From assembly GCF_004307455.1 (NCBI RefSeq), contig NZ_SEWX01000005.1, positions 744,001-808,000 of the forward strand: a stretch of DNA of 64,000 nt, written 5' to 3'. Below the pieces are notes generated by a model. That model was not told the origin of the DNA. It made no database searches and saw nothing but the letters and a program-made list of their open reading frames with translations. This document shows, piece after piece, positions 7,884 through 16,964 of the stretch (positions are counted from its first letter, which is position 1; each line of letters opens with the position of its first letter). A program made the translations under genes and the position numbers. Origin of the DNA: Aquirufa nivalisilvae. Its GTDB lineage: Bacteria > Bacteroidota > Bacteroidia > Cytophagales > Spirosomataceae.

Positions 7884-9287
7884 ATGCTGGATCCAAACTA
7901 TGATGAAAACAAAGAAGATTTACAATCTTCTGTTCAGCGTTTCGAAAAAATGATTTATCAGCATGAGAATTCGTTTTTTGATGTTGAGACTTTGGAACAA
8001 ATCGCTGAGCACTACTTTATTCACGCCAAATTCGATGAAGCCTTAAAAGCCTGTGATTTAGGATTGACTCATTTTCCCTATACCCTGGAATTAATTTCGC
8101 TAAAAGCTCAAATTTTGGGCGACATGCAGAAGCCAGAAGAAGGCATGGAATTAATTGAGAATGCTATTTTGTTGTTTCCAACAGATTTAGAAATCATGTT
8201 GGTAAAAGGTTCTTTACTGAGTCAAATGCAACAGCATGAAGCGGCTGTAGAAGTATTTCTTGCAGCTCTAGAAATAGCTGAGGAAAAGGATGAGGTCTAT
8301 TTTCGCTTAGGTTTAACCTATCATGCTTGGTCAAAGCCAAGAGAAGCGGTGGATATGTTCAAAAAGGCTTTAGAAATTAATCCAGAGAATGAAAATGCAT
8401 TAGTAGAATTAGCCAATTCCTTGGATGATATAGGCAAAATTGAGGAAAGCATTCCTTTTTACAAGCAATTCATAGATGAAGATCCTTTTTCCTATACTGC
8501 TTGGTATAATTTAGGTATTGCTTATTCTAAACTCAAACAATACGAAAAAGCGATAGATTCATACGAATATTCATTAGCCATTGAGCCGACGTTTGGGTCT
8601 TCCTTGTTTAATTTGGGTAATACGCACATGAACCTTCAAGATTATGTGCAAGCTGAAGAAAATTACCGTCAATGTTTAAAATACGATGAGCCTAATCCTG
8701 AATTGTATTGTTGTTTAGGAGCTAGCTTAGAACGACAAAAGAAATTCAATGAAGCTATTGAATTTTATAAAGAAGCCATTAAAATTGATCCATTGTGGGA
8801 TGAGGGATATTATGGCTTGGCAGTTTGCTTGACTGAATTAGACAAATGGTTTGAAGCCCTTCATTTCCTAAAAAAATCACTTAAACTGAATGAGACTAAT
8901 CCGCTCTATTGGACTGGATTAGCGGACGTTGAAGCCTATCTAGGTAATACACTATCGGCAGATGAAGCATATCAAAAATCCATTGAATTAGATTCATTTT
9001 TTGCTCCAACTTGGATTAAATGGGCTCAATTGCATTTTGAATTAGAAGATTATGAAAAATCGGCTGATATCATGCTCTCAGCCATTGATGAGTTGCCAGA
9101 AGAAGCTGAATTATACTATCGTTCTGCTGTTTATTTGATAAAAGCCGGTCAGTTTAAAGATGCCTTTCATTTCTTAGAATCTGGTCTACTTTTAGACTAC
9201 GACAAGCACGAGGTCATATTTGAGTTTTTCCCCAATTTAGAAACTCAAAAGGCTATTTTTAAACTAATTCAACAGTATAAGAAATAA
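7884..9287 (+). CDS. Tetratricopeptide repeat protein
   Basis: A 467-residue protein made almost wholly of TPR helices, about twelve units from residue 35 to the end. Recognisable repeats include YFRLGLTYHAWSKPREAVDMFKKALEINPENENAL and AWYNLGIAYSKLKQYEKAIDSYEYSLAIEPT. There is no signal peptide or transmembrane segment, so it is probably a cytosolic protein-interaction scaffold. It is acidic overall. It stands alone between divergent ppx and an M16 peptidase gene with about 100 bp on each side. A soluble TPR protein of this length next to core genes is common in Cytophagales and often carries no assigned function. I cannot name the partner. Confidence 0.85.
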   Translation: MLDPNYDENKEDLQSSVQRFEKMIYQHENSFFDVETLEQIAEHYFIHAKFDEALKACDLGLTHFPYTLELISLKAQILGDMQKPEEGMELIENAILLFPTDLEIMLVKGSLLSQMQQHEAAVEVFLAALEIAEEKDEVYFRLGLTYHAWSKPREAVDMFKKALEINPENENALVELANSLDDIGKIEESIPFYKQFIDEDPFSYTAWYNLGIAYSKLKQYEKAIDSYEYSLAIEPTFGSSLFNLGNTHMNLQDYVQAEENYRQCLKYDEPNPELYCCLGASLERQKKFNEAIEFYKEAIKIDPLWDEGYYGLAVCLTELDKWFEALHFLKKSLKLNETNPLYWTGLADVEAYLGNTLSADEAYQKSIELDSFFAPTWIKWAQLHFELEDYEKSADIMLSAIDELPEEAELYYRSAVYLIKAGQFKDAFHFLESGLLLDYDKHEVIFEFFPNLETQKAIFKLIQQYKK

Positions 9288-9385
9288 CCTTACATGTAGT
9301 TTTGAAACCATTTGTACTTAATTGCTAGAATTTTCCTCTATATTTTGGCATTTTCCATACTTATTTTTTTCCAACCCTAATTTTT

Positions 9386-12241
9386 ATGAAAAGAACAATT
9401 CTCATTGCACTATTGTATATTATTGGAATCAGTAGTATACAAGCTCAACAAAAATCAAAAACAGTTGGTGCTGCTCCTAAAACAAGTAATGCCACAGCAA
9501 AAACAAGTACATTAATTATTCCGGAAAAAGTAACTTCTGCTGAAGGAATTACGGAATACCGATTAGGAAATGGATTGAAAGTATTATTGTTTCCTGATCC
9601 TTCTAAACAAACCATCACTGTAAATATCACGTATTTAGTTGGCTCTCGTCACGAAGGTTATGGTGAAACAGGTATGTCTCACTTATTAGAGCATATGGTG
9701 TTTAAAGGAACAAAGGAGAAACACAAAGATGTTGCAAAAGAAATTACCGACCATGGTGCTCAATTTAATGGCACAACTTGGTTAGATCGCACGAATTACT
9801 TTGAAACATTTGCTGCCACAGATGAAAATTTGGATTGGGCTTTGGACATGGAGGCTGATCGTATGATCAATTCTAGAATTGCCAAAAGTGAGTTAGAAAC
9901 AGAAATGACTGTTGTGCGTAATGAATTTGAAATGGGTGAAAATGATCCTGGTTCTGTGTTAAATGACCGAATCGTTTCTACGGCTTTCTTGTGGCACAAT
10001 TATGGTAACTCAACAATCGGAGCTCGTTCCGACATTGAAAAAGTTCCTATTGAGAACTTGCAAGCCTATTATAAGAAATATTATCAACCAGATAATGCCG
10101 TATTGTTGGTAGCTGGAAAGTTTGATCCAGTAAAGACATTAAATCTAATCAATCAAAAATTCGGAGTAATCCCTAAACCAGAACGTGTTTTAACTAAGAC
10201 CTTTACGGCAGAACCTACTCAAGACGGTGAGCGCCAAGTTATTCTTCGTCGTGTTGGTGATGTTCAAGCGGTAGGTGCAGCTTATCATATTCCATCTGGT
10301 TTGCATCCAGACTACATTGCATGCGATGTGTTTGTTGATTTATTGACTGATGCCCCTTCAGGAAGGCTTTACAAAGCGTTGATTGACACTAAAAAAGCGG
10401 CTTCTCAATTTGGCTTTAGTTTCCAGTTAAAAGAGCCTGGATTGGTTTATTTTGGTGCCGAGGTGCCTAAAGATAAATCAGCAGATTCTGTACGTACCAT
10501 TATGTTGGAGACGATTGAGCAATTTGCTAAAACTCCTCCTACTCAAGCTGACGTAGATCGTATTAAATTAAAAAACATCAAGAACATTGAATTATTATTA
10601 AACAATGCTCAACGTGTAGGTGTTGGATTATCTGAATACATCGCACAAGGAGATTGGCGTTTATTATTTCATACAAGAAATTTAGTAGAAAAGGTTACAG
10701 CTGAAGATGTTCAGCGAGTGGCTCAAAAATATTTCAAAGCATCCAATCGTACATCAGGTATTTTCTATCCAACAGAAAAACCAGAGCGTGCTGAAATCCC
10801 AGAAGCAAATGAAGCAGAAGTGGTTTTAAAAGACTTCAAAGGAAGGGCAGCCGTTGCAGAAGGTGAAGCATTTGATCCATCTCCAAGTAATATTGATTCT
10901 AGAACAAAAAAAGAAACAATTGGATCGGTCAAAGTGGCATTATTATCCAAGAAAACGAGAGGTAGTTCGGTTTATGCTCGTATGACTTTGAGATTTGGTG
11001 ATGAAAAATCCTTATTAGGAACTGCGACAGTAGCTGATTTAGCAGCAGATATGTTGACTAAAGGGACCTCGAAGCATACTCGTCAGCAATTCCAAGATGA
11101 ACTTGATAAATTAAAAGCTCGTGTCACTATCACTGGTGGTGCTACTCAAGCTAATGTATCTATTGAAACTACCCATGAAAACTTAGTACCTGCGCTTAAA
11201 TTAGTAGCTGAAGCGTTAAAGACTCCTGTTTTCCCTGCGGATGAATTTGAAAAGTTAAAGCAAGAAAACTTAACTCAAATTGATGCTCAAAAAAGCGATC
11301 CACAAGCGAAAGCTATTGAGGCTTTGAACCAAGTGAGGACAGCACATTACCCTAAAAATGATGTTAGATACAATCCTACTTTAGCTGAGCAAAGTTCCCT
11401 ATATAGTGCCGCTAAATTAGAGGATGCCATTTCATTCTATAAGAATTTTTATGGAGCAAGTTCAGCTACATTCTCTGCAGTTGGAGATTTTGATGAAAAT
11501 GAGGTGAAAGACCTAATTAAAACTGAGTTTTCAACTTGGAAATCTCTTAAGCCTTATACGAGAATACCTGAAATTGTTACAGATGCCAAACCTATCATTA
11601 AATCCATTGAAACTCCGGATAAGGCTAATGCATTTTTTGTAGCATATCAACCATTAAAAATTTCTGATACAGATCCAGATTTTGCAGCTTTGGAAATTAG
11701 TAACTACATATTAGGTGGTAGTCCTGGCCTTGCAAACCGCTTAATGCAAAGAATTCGCCAAAAAGAAGGTTTATCTTATGGTGTTGCTTCACAATTTAGT
11801 GCTCATCCAATTGATAAAGCAGGTAGTTTCTTAACCTATGCGATCTATGCACCTGAGAACTTAGCCAAATTAGAAGCTGCTTTCAAAGAAGAAATTGAAA
11901 AAATCTTAAAAGATGGTTATACCGAAAAAGAAATTGAAGAAGCGAAAAAATCTTGGTTACAAGGTAGACAAGTGGCTCGCTCTCAAGACAATTCGTTAAG
12001 CAATACGTTGAATAATAATTTATTCTTGAATCGTAGTTTAAAATTCTCAGAGGAATTAGATAAAAAAGTAAATGCTTTAACTTCTGAGCAAATTTTACAA
12101 GCGACTCGCAAAACGTTGGACTTACTAAAAATGTCATTAATTAAGGCTGGAGATTATGAAGGTGCTGCTAAGAAAAAAGCAGCCAAGGCTGAAACTGCTC
12201 CAAGTAATACAGGTGCAGTAGGCGGTGCTCCTAAGCCCTAA
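9386..12241 (+). CDS. M16 (pitrilysin-type) zinc metallopeptidase, double-domain, exported
   Basis: A 951-residue periplasmic or envelope protease of the insulinase/pitrilysin class. It has a signal peptide (MKRTILIALLYIIGISSIQA, cleavage near residue 20) followed by a low-complexity Ala/Thr/Ser linker. The first M16 half carries the inverted zinc motif HLLEH (in GMSHLLEHMVFKGT, around residue 100) and the downstream glutamate in VVRNEFEMGEND. The second half, from about residue 510, has the M16C fold (NYILGGSPGLANRLMQRIRQKEGLSYG) but no HxxEH, so it is the usual non-catalytic half closing the chamber. A Lys/Ala-rich tail ends the protein. It is not a type IX secretion cargo by eye, since no C-terminal sorting domain is visible. 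A bidirectional terminator separates it from the converging suf-linked operon. Confidence 0.93.
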   Translation: MKRTILIALLYIIGISSIQAQQKSKTVGAAPKTSNATAKTSTLIIPEKVTSAEGITEYRLGNGLKVLLFPDPSKQTITVNITYLVGSRHEGYGETGMSHLLEHMVFKGTKEKHKDVAKEITDHGAQFNGTTWLDRTNYFETFAATDENLDWALDMEADRMINSRIAKSELETEMTVVRNEFEMGENDPGSVLNDRIVSTAFLWHNYGNSTIGARSDIEKVPIENLQAYYKKYYQPDNAVLLVAGKFDPVKTLNLINQKFGVIPKPERVLTKTFTAEPTQDGERQVILRRVGDVQAVGAAYHIPSGLHPDYIACDVFVDLLTDAPSGRLYKALIDTKKAASQFGFSFQLKEPGLVYFGAEVPKDKSADSVRTIMLETIEQFAKTPPTQADVDRIKLKNIKNIELLLNNAQRVGVGLSEYIAQGDWRLLFHTRNLVEKVTAEDVQRVAQKYFKASNRTSGIFYPTEKPERAEIPEANEAEVVLKDFKGRAAVAEGEAFDPSPSNIDSRTKKETIGSVKVALLSKKTRGSSVYARMTLRFGDEKSLLGTATVADLAADMLTKGTSKHTRQQFQDELDKLKARVTITGGATQANVSIETTHENLVPALKLVAEALKTPVFPADEFEKLKQENLTQIDAQKSDPQAKAIEALNQVRTAHYPKNDVRYNPTLAEQSSLYSAAKLEDAISFYKNFYGASSATFSAVGDFDENEVKDLIKTEFSTWKSLKPYTRIPEIVTDAKPIIKSIETPDKANAFFVAYQPLKISDTDPDFAALEISNYILGGSPGLANRLMQRIRQKEGLSYGVASQFSAHPIDKAGSFLTYAIYAPENLAKLEAAFKEEIEKILKDGYTEKEIEEAKKSWLQGRQVARSQDNSLSNTLNNNLFLNRSLKFSEELDKKVNALTSEQILQATRKTLDLLKMSLIKAGDYEGAAKKKAAKAETAPSNTGAVGGAPKP

Positions 12242-12279
12242 GCTAAAAGCCCTAGCAATGCTATGGCACAAAAAACAAA

Positions 12280-12342
12280 AGCCCAAGCATTGCTTGGGCT
12301 CATATAAAATAAAAAGCCGAAGCATTAAGCTTCGGCTTTTTT
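12280..12342. terminator. Tandem hairpins, bidirectional terminator between M16 gene and bacilliredoxin operon
   Basis: Two hairpins lie back to back. At 12280-12300 AGCCCAAGCA pairs with TGCTTGGGCT around a single base. At 12311-12341 a 13-bp arm (AAAAAGCCGAAGC) pairs with its complement around ATTAA, and the T-run continues to 12343. The second hairpin has A and T tracts on both sides, so it can terminate both converging transcripts. Confidence 0.85.
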
Positions 12343-12346
12343 TATA

Positions 12347-12760
12347 CTAACAAAATTCCTCAAAAACGCCTTCTAAATGCGCTGAAATCAATTCTGCTGA
12401 ACGACCTTCAATGTGGTGGCGCTCCACAAAGTGAACCAACTCCCCATCTTTAAATAAAGCAATGGATGGAGATGAAGGAGGATAAGGTAAGGTATATTCT
12501 CTCGCCTTTTGAGTAGCTTCTTGATCTACTCCTGCGAAAACAGTTACTAAGGTATCAGGCTTTTTTGTTGAGGCAGCTACTGCTTCTTTCACACCTGGAC
12601 GAGCCGTGCGAGCCGAGCAACCACAAACTGAATTGATAAACAATAAAGTGGTGCCTGGTTTAGCTAAAACTTCTTCCACTTCTGAGGCTTGTTTCAATTC
12701 TTGAAATCCACCCTCTACGATATCCATCCTCATAGGATGTACTAAATGTTCTGGATACAT
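12347..12760 (-). CDS. BrxA/BrxB-type bacilliredoxin (YphP/YqiW family)
   Basis: A 137-residue thioredoxin-fold protein of the family that includes Bacillus BrxA/BrxB, which remove bacillithiol from mixed disulfides. Some members act as disulfide isomerases. The start MYPEHLVHPMRMDIVEGGF and the active-site SVCGCSARTARP, a Cys46-Gly-Cys48 motif, are diagnostic. The rest (TLVTVFAGVDQEATQKAREY and PSSPSIALFKDGELVHFVERHHIEGR) fits the fold. It is the last gene of the minus-strand SUF operon, 34 bp after the SufT-like gene. A link between thiol redox and iron-sulfur assembly makes sense of that position. Whether this organism makes bacillithiol cannot be seen here. Confidence 0.9.
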   Translation of the reverse strand: MYPEHLVHPMRMDIVEGGFQELKQASEVEEVLAKPGTTLLFINSVCGCSARTARPGVKEAVAASTKKPDTLVTVFAGVDQEATQKAREYTLPYPPSSPSIALFKDGELVHFVERHHIEGRSAELISAHLEGVFEEFC

Positions 12761-12794
12761 ATTAAATCTATTTAAATTTGAATGTGATAATCAT

Positions 12795-13133
12795 TTACAT
12801 AAAGCCAAGTTCTAATTTGGCCACTTCTGACATCATATCCTGAGAATATGGCGGATCAAAAGTTAATTCAACTGAAACTTCAGCTACTCCTTCAATCTCA
12901 CGAATTGCCTTTTCTATATCAACCGGAATACTTTCGGCAGAAGGACAAGATGGGGAAGTTAAAGTCATCAGTACATACACGTTATTAACTGGGAAAATCT
13001 TGATTTCATAAATCAGCCCTAATTCATACACATCCACAGGAATCTCTGGATCATATACTGTTTTAATGGCCTGTACAACCTTTTCCTTTAAATCTGCTTC
13101 AGTTAGCACTGAACTTGGTGTCGTATTTTCCAT
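12795..13133 (-). CDS. SufT-like MIP18/DUF59 iron-sulfur assembly factor
   Basis: A 112-residue protein of the MIP18 (DUF59/PaaD-like) family, which helps deliver iron-sulfur clusters to target proteins. Visible motifs are the conserved KTVYDPEIPVDVYELGLIYEI (about residues 24-44) and the cysteine loop TLTSPSCPSAESIP, with Cys63. The tail VSVELTFDPPYSQDMMSEVAKLELGFM is the usual MIP18 ending. It lies 3 bp after sufE in the SUF operon, where this family is normally named SufT or 'SUF system Fe-S cluster assembly protein'. Length equals the family norm. Confidence 0.92.
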   Translation of the reverse strand: MENTTPSSVLTEADLKEKVVQAIKTVYDPEIPVDVYELGLIYEIKIFPVNNVYVLMTLTSPSCPSAESIPVDIEKAIREIEGVAEVSVELTFDPPYSQDMMSEVAKLELGFM

Positions 13134-13136
13134 ATC

Positions 13137-13562
13137 TTAAGCTTGTGAAGAATAAGCAAGTGCATAATTTTTCATTTGTTTTACCATGGACAACAATCCA
13201 TTGGATCTGGTTTGAGCTAAATGTTGACTCATTCCAATTTGATCAATGAAGTATAAATCAGCTTTCATGATATCAGCTGGGCTGTGCCCAGATAAAACGC
13301 GAATCAACATACTGATTAGTCCTTTTACAATGACTGCTTCCGAATCAGCTTGAAAAATCAGTTTTCCATCTTGCATAAAAGCATGAAGCCAAACGCGACT
13401 TTGGCAACCTTTAATGACGTTTTCTTCGGTCTTAAATTCATCTGACAATCCGGGTAATTTCTTACCTAGGTCAATCAAATATTCATACTTATCAGCCCAA
13501 TCGTCAAAAAGACCAAATTCTTCAATCAATTCTTCCTGGGTGTCGTTTATACTCAAAGCCAT
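13137..13562 (-). CDS. sufE: SufE cysteine-desulfuration protein
   Basis: Accepts persulfide sulfur from SufS on its own cysteine and passes it to the SUF scaffold. The product is 141 residues when started at the ATG in 13560-13562, beginning MALSINDTQEELIEEFGLF. A further upstream in-frame ATG would overlap sufS and add seven odd residues, so it is rejected. The transfer cysteine is Cys53 in ENVIKGCQSRVWLHA, followed by a typical region SEAVIVKGLISMLIRVLSGHSPADI. It begins one base after the sufS stop, indicating tight coupling within the operon. Complete and ordinary. Confidence 0.94.
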   Translation of the reverse strand: MALSINDTQEELIEEFGLFDDWADKYEYLIDLGKKLPGLSDEFKTEENVIKGCQSRVWLHAFMQDGKLIFQADSEAVIVKGLISMLIRVLSGHSPADIMKADLYFIDQIGMSQHLAQTRSNGLLSMVKQMKNYALAYSSQA

Positions 13563-13563
13563 A

Positions 13564-14784
13564 TTATAATAACATTGTAACAACTCGTTTCAAACAAGCA
13601 ACCAATCGATCAATTTCCTCTTTAGTATTGTAGAACGAGAATGAAGCCCGACAAGTTCCAGGTATATCAAATCGCTGCATCAAAGGCTGTGCACAATGGT
13701 GTCCTGTTCGAATTGCAATACCAAATTTGTCTAATAAAACACCTATATCTTGAGGATGAGTTCCTTCAATTAAGAAACTTACTACAGCTATTTTATTGGG
13801 TGCTGTACCGATGATCTTCAAACCATCGATTTGACTTAATTGTTCTGTCGCATAGCTTAACAATGCATTTTCTTGCTCTTCCACCCAACCTTTTTCCAAA
13901 GAGTTCAGGTAATCAAAAGACGCCGAAAAAGCTATTACATCCGCAATGTTAGGCGTTCCTGCTTCAAATTTATATGGTAATTCGTTGTAGGTTGTACCAG
14001 AAAAGCTCACCTCTTTGATCATCTCCCCTCCTCCTTGATAAGGTGGCATTGATTCCAGTAAGTCGCGTTTACCATAAAGAACCCCTACCCCAGTTGGACC
14101 GAATAATTTATGAGCTGAAAAGGCAAAAAAGTCCATATCAAAACGCTGAACATCCATTTCCATGTGTGCGACCGATTGTGCACCATCAATCAAAATCTTA
14201 GCTCCATGTGCATGAGCTAATGCAATCATCTCTTGAATGGGATTGATCGTTCCAATGGCATTGGAAACATGATTGACCGCTACAAGTTTGACGGTATTTT
14301 CTTGTAATAATTTCTGGTAAGCATCTAAATCCAACACTCCTGAGTCGAGCACTGGAATAACCATTACCTCTGCTCCTTTTTCCAAAGCAATCATTTGCCA
14401 AGGCACAATGTTGGAGTGATGCTCCAAATTAGAAACAAGAATTTTATCCCCAGCTTCAAAATTAGCTCTACCATAGGTTTGAGCTACTAAATTGATACTT
14501 GCTGTAGTTCCTGAGGTAAATATGATTTGATCACTTGATTCAGCATGTAAAAAGGATTGAATCTTTTTACGTGTCAGTTCAAATGCTGCTGTTGCTCTTT
14601 CTGCCAAAGCATGTATTCCCCGATGAATATTGGCATTATCCTCAGAATAATACTTATTCAGCGCATCTAAAACAACTTGGGGCTTTTGTGTCGTGGCGGC
14701 ATTATCAAAATAAATCAATGGTGAACCATTGACTTGTTGGTCTAACACGGGGAAATCTAAACGAATTTGTTCAATGCTGGCCAT
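13564..14784 (-). CDS. sufS: SufS cysteine desulfurase
   Basis: A PLP-dependent enzyme that removes sulfur from L-cysteine for iron-sulfur cluster assembly. The 406-residue protein is a class V aminotransferase-fold, group II (SufS/CsdB) desulfurase. It carries YFDNAATTQKPQ near the N-terminus, the PLP-contact segment VSNLEHHSNIVPW, the Schiff-base lysine in FSAHKLFGPTGVGVLYG (about residue 227), and the active-site cysteine in RTGHHCAQPLM (about residue 362), followed by ASFSFYNTKEEID. It lies between sufD (4 bp upstream) and sufE. All catalytic positions are present. Confidence 0.97.
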   Translation of the reverse strand: MASIEQIRLDFPVLDQQVNGSPLIYFDNAATTQKPQVVLDALNKYYSEDNANIHRGIHALAERATAAFELTRKKIQSFLHAESSDQIIFTSGTTASINLVAQTYGRANFEAGDKILVSNLEHHSNIVPWQMIALEKGAEVMVIPVLDSGVLDLDAYQKLLQENTVKLVAVNHVSNAIGTINPIQEMIALAHAHGAKILIDGAQSVAHMEMDVQRFDMDFFAFSAHKLFGPTGVGVLYGKRDLLESMPPYQGGGEMIKEVSFSGTTYNELPYKFEAGTPNIADVIAFSASFDYLNSLEKGWVEEQENALLSYATEQLSQIDGLKIIGTAPNKIAVVSFLIEGTHPQDIGVLLDKFGIAIRTGHHCAQPLMQRFDIPGTCRASFSFYNTKEEIDRLVACLKRVVTMLL

Positions 14785-14788
14785 GATA

Positions 14789-16063
14789 CTAATTTGACAA
14801 ATCGACGGACTGTTGAATTTTAGCTATTATTTTCTCTGTTAGAGATTCTCTCAAAACAGGATGCTCCACTTTATTAATTACCTCTTGAACAAATGCCAAT
14901 AGCAATAAAGTTCTAGCAGCTGCTAATGAAATTCCCCTAGAACGCATGTAAAATAAGGCCTCTTCATTCAATTGGCCAGTAGTAGTTCCATGCGAACATT
15001 TTACATCATCTGCCCAAATTTCCAATTGCGGCTTCGTATTCATGGTAGCTCTAGTAGAAGCTAATACATTTCGACAAGATTGAAATGCATTGGTTTTTTG
15101 TGCGTCTTGACGAACAAAAATCTTTCCATTAAACACGCCGGTGGCATTTCCCATCAATACTCCTTTATACAATTCATTGGATTCAGCATGGGGCATTCTA
15201 TGATCCACGACCGTGTGAGAATCCATCAATTGATTTTCTCCTGGAACATATAAGCCGTTCAAGTTGGAAACTACTTGTGGACCATCAATGTAGAAATGTA
15301 AATTATTTCGAATCAAAGAAGCGTTTAAGGAGAACGTAAATGTATCAACCTGACTTCCTTCTGCTTGATAAATAAAGGTATGGTCTATGTGGCTTACCCC
15401 TTGTTGGAAATCTTGATCCTTCAAATAAGTAAATTGAGCCCCTTTAGAAACAAATATCTCTTGAACAAAGTTGGATAAGATATCTGCCGAACCTGTAGAA
15501 GTTTGTTGCTCAATTAAACTAGCTTTTGCTCCTTCTTCGACATAGATTAGCAGTCTTGATTGTACAGAAGATGCTTTTTCAGTCGAATTTACTTGATATT
15601 GATGTAGAATAGCTTGGGCAATTTCAACATCCTTCTTAATCCAAATAACCGTATGCTGTGGACAAAGTGCCACATTCAAATCATATAATGAATTCTGATC
15701 TAAAATAGGGTTTTTATTGGCCCAAATCATCTGGAATTCAGGGCATTTTTGAACAAATTCATCAAAGCTCAGTACCTCAATCCCATCATTTGAACTAGCC
15801 TTATCTATGCTTAGATAAGCATCAGATGAACGAATAATCAATTCTGCCCAATCGGCTGAAACAGGTAAATTGGAATTTCCTTTTGGAAACCAATTCCGAT
15901 CAATTCCATTAAAATCTTTCAATGAAGTATATTTCCACTCTTCCCATTTTGACGTAGGAAAACCTTTGGCTAGAAACTGACTCAAAGCTTTACCTTGGTC
16001 AGATTCCAAACCTAATGTCTGGGCAATATCTTGTAATGTTGTACTTAATTCAGCTGATAACAT
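14789..16063 (-). CDS. sufD: SufD Fe-S assembly protein
   Basis: A structural component of the SufBC2D scaffold on which Fe-S clusters are built. The 424-residue protein opens with the N-terminal helical region that includes GFPTSKWEEWKYTSLKDF, a hallmark of SufD. It then has the long parallel beta-helix typical of SufB/SufD, with VVSNLNGLYVPGENQLMDSHTVVDHRMPHAESNELYKGVL and the conserved SHGTTTGQLNEEALFYMRSRGI. The gene is 6 bp downstream of sufC. No sufB is found next to it, which is unusual because SufD works as a heterodimer with SufB. A fused or second copy is not visible in this window. Confidence 0.94.
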   Translation of the reverse strand: MLSAELSTTLQDIAQTLGLESDQGKALSQFLAKGFPTSKWEEWKYTSLKDFNGIDRNWFPKGNSNLPVSADWAELIIRSSDAYLSIDKASSNDGIEVLSFDEFVQKCPEFQMIWANKNPILDQNSLYDLNVALCPQHTVIWIKKDVEIAQAILHQYQVNSTEKASSVQSRLLIYVEEGAKASLIEQQTSTGSADILSNFVQEIFVSKGAQFTYLKDQDFQQGVSHIDHTFIYQAEGSQVDTFTFSLNASLIRNNLHFYIDGPQVVSNLNGLYVPGENQLMDSHTVVDHRMPHAESNELYKGVLMGNATGVFNGKIFVRQDAQKTNAFQSCRNVLASTRATMNTKPQLEIWADDVKCSHGTTTGQLNEEALFYMRSRGISLAAARTLLLLAFVQEVINKVEHPVLRESLTEKIIAKIQQSVDLSN

Positions 16064-16069
16064 ATCTTA

Positions 16070-16819
16070 TTAATCTACTTCAGATTTAATCCAATCATAA
16101 CCTCTTTCTTCTAATTCCAAAGCCAATTCTTTGGTTCCAGATTTCACTATACGTCCTTTATAAAGTACATGTACATAATCTGGAACGATGTAATCTAGTA
16201 AACGTTGGTAGTGAGTAACGACAATGGTCGCATTATTCGGACTTTTCAATTTATTAACCCCTTCCGCTACAATACGCAATGCATCAATATCTAATCCTGA
16301 ATCTGTTTCATCCAAAATAGCCAATTTAGGATCTAAAACAGCCATTTGGAAGATTTCATTACGCTTCTTCTCCCCTCCTGAAAAACCTTCGTTTAAAGCT
16401 CTACTCAAAAGAGATTGATCGATATTAACATAAGCCATCTTTTCTTTGAACATCTTCAAAAATTGAACCGCATCCATCGGATCTTCTCCTCGGTATTTAC
16501 GAATTTCATTCACTGCAGACTTCAAGAAATTGGTAGTTGATACACCTGGAATTTCTACTGGGTACTGAAATGCTAAGAAAATACCTTCTGCAGCTCTGGC
16601 TTCAGGAGCTAAGTCTAACAAGTCTTTACCTAAAAATTGTACTGTACCTTCAGTAACTTCATAATCTTCTCGACCCGCTAAAACGGATGCTAAGGTGGAT
16701 TTACCTGAACCATTGGGTCCCATGATGGCATGTACTTCACCTGCTTTTACTTCTAAATCAATTCCTCTTAAAATCTCTTTTTCTCCAATAGAAGCATGTA
16801 AATTTTTAATTGACAGCAT
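16070..16819 (-). CDS. sufC: SufC Fe-S assembly ATPase
   Basis: An ABC-type ATPase of the SUF scaffold. The 249-residue protein contains Walker A GPNGSGKST (about residues 35-43), the ABC signature FSGGEKKRNEI, and Walker B LAILDETDSGLDIDALR with the SufC-specific DSGLD. A switch histidine follows in IVVTHYQRLL. It has the insertion ILRGIDLEVKAGEVHAIMGPN typical of SufC. It is the first gene of the minus-strand operon. A TAATTTTG box lies 31 nt upstream, within a 145-bp gap shared with divergent sufA. That gap is too short to hold sufB. Confidence 0.96.
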   Translation of the reverse strand: MLSIKNLHASIGEKEILRGIDLEVKAGEVHAIMGPNGSGKSTLASVLAGREDYEVTEGTVQFLGKDLLDLAPEARAAEGIFLAFQYPVEIPGVSTTNFLKSAVNEIRKYRGEDPMDAVQFLKMFKEKMAYVNIDQSLLSRALNEGFSGGEKKRNEIFQMAVLDPKLAILDETDSGLDIDALRIVAEGVNKLKSPNNATIVVTHYQRLLDYIVPDYVHVLYKGRIVKSGTKELALELEERGYDWIKSEVD

Positions 16820-16850
16820 AATGTTTGTATTTGATTCTTGCTTTGAATCA

Positions 16851-16858
16851 CAAAATTA
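16851..16858 (-). promoter_or_regulatory. Putative -7 element of the suf operon
   Basis: The minus strand reads TAATTTTG, 31 nt before sufC. The same octamer occurs on the plus strand at 16934-16941 in front of sufA, so the divergent gap carries two opposing -7 boxes. A clear -33 box or an IscR/Fur-like palindrome is not evident. Confidence 0.4.
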
Positions 16859-16933
16859 TAACCTATACCTTGGAAAAACCATAGCTTATTTAGATTCACT
16901 CTAAACAATAGCGATTATTCTCCATTTTTTTTC

Positions 16934-16941
16934 TAATTTTG
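16934..16941 (+). promoter_or_regulatory. Putative -7 element of sufA
   Basis: TAATTTTG lies 23 nt before the sufA ATG at 16965. It fits TAnnTTTG, with a poor -33 region. Confidence 0.4.
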
Positions 16942-16964
16942 CATCAAATACAAAATTCATCACC

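Noticed and set aside
9386-12241. Mitochondrial-type processing peptidase pair
   Set aside because: It is a single long chain with a second inactive M16 half and a signal peptide, typical of bacterial periplasmic enzymes.
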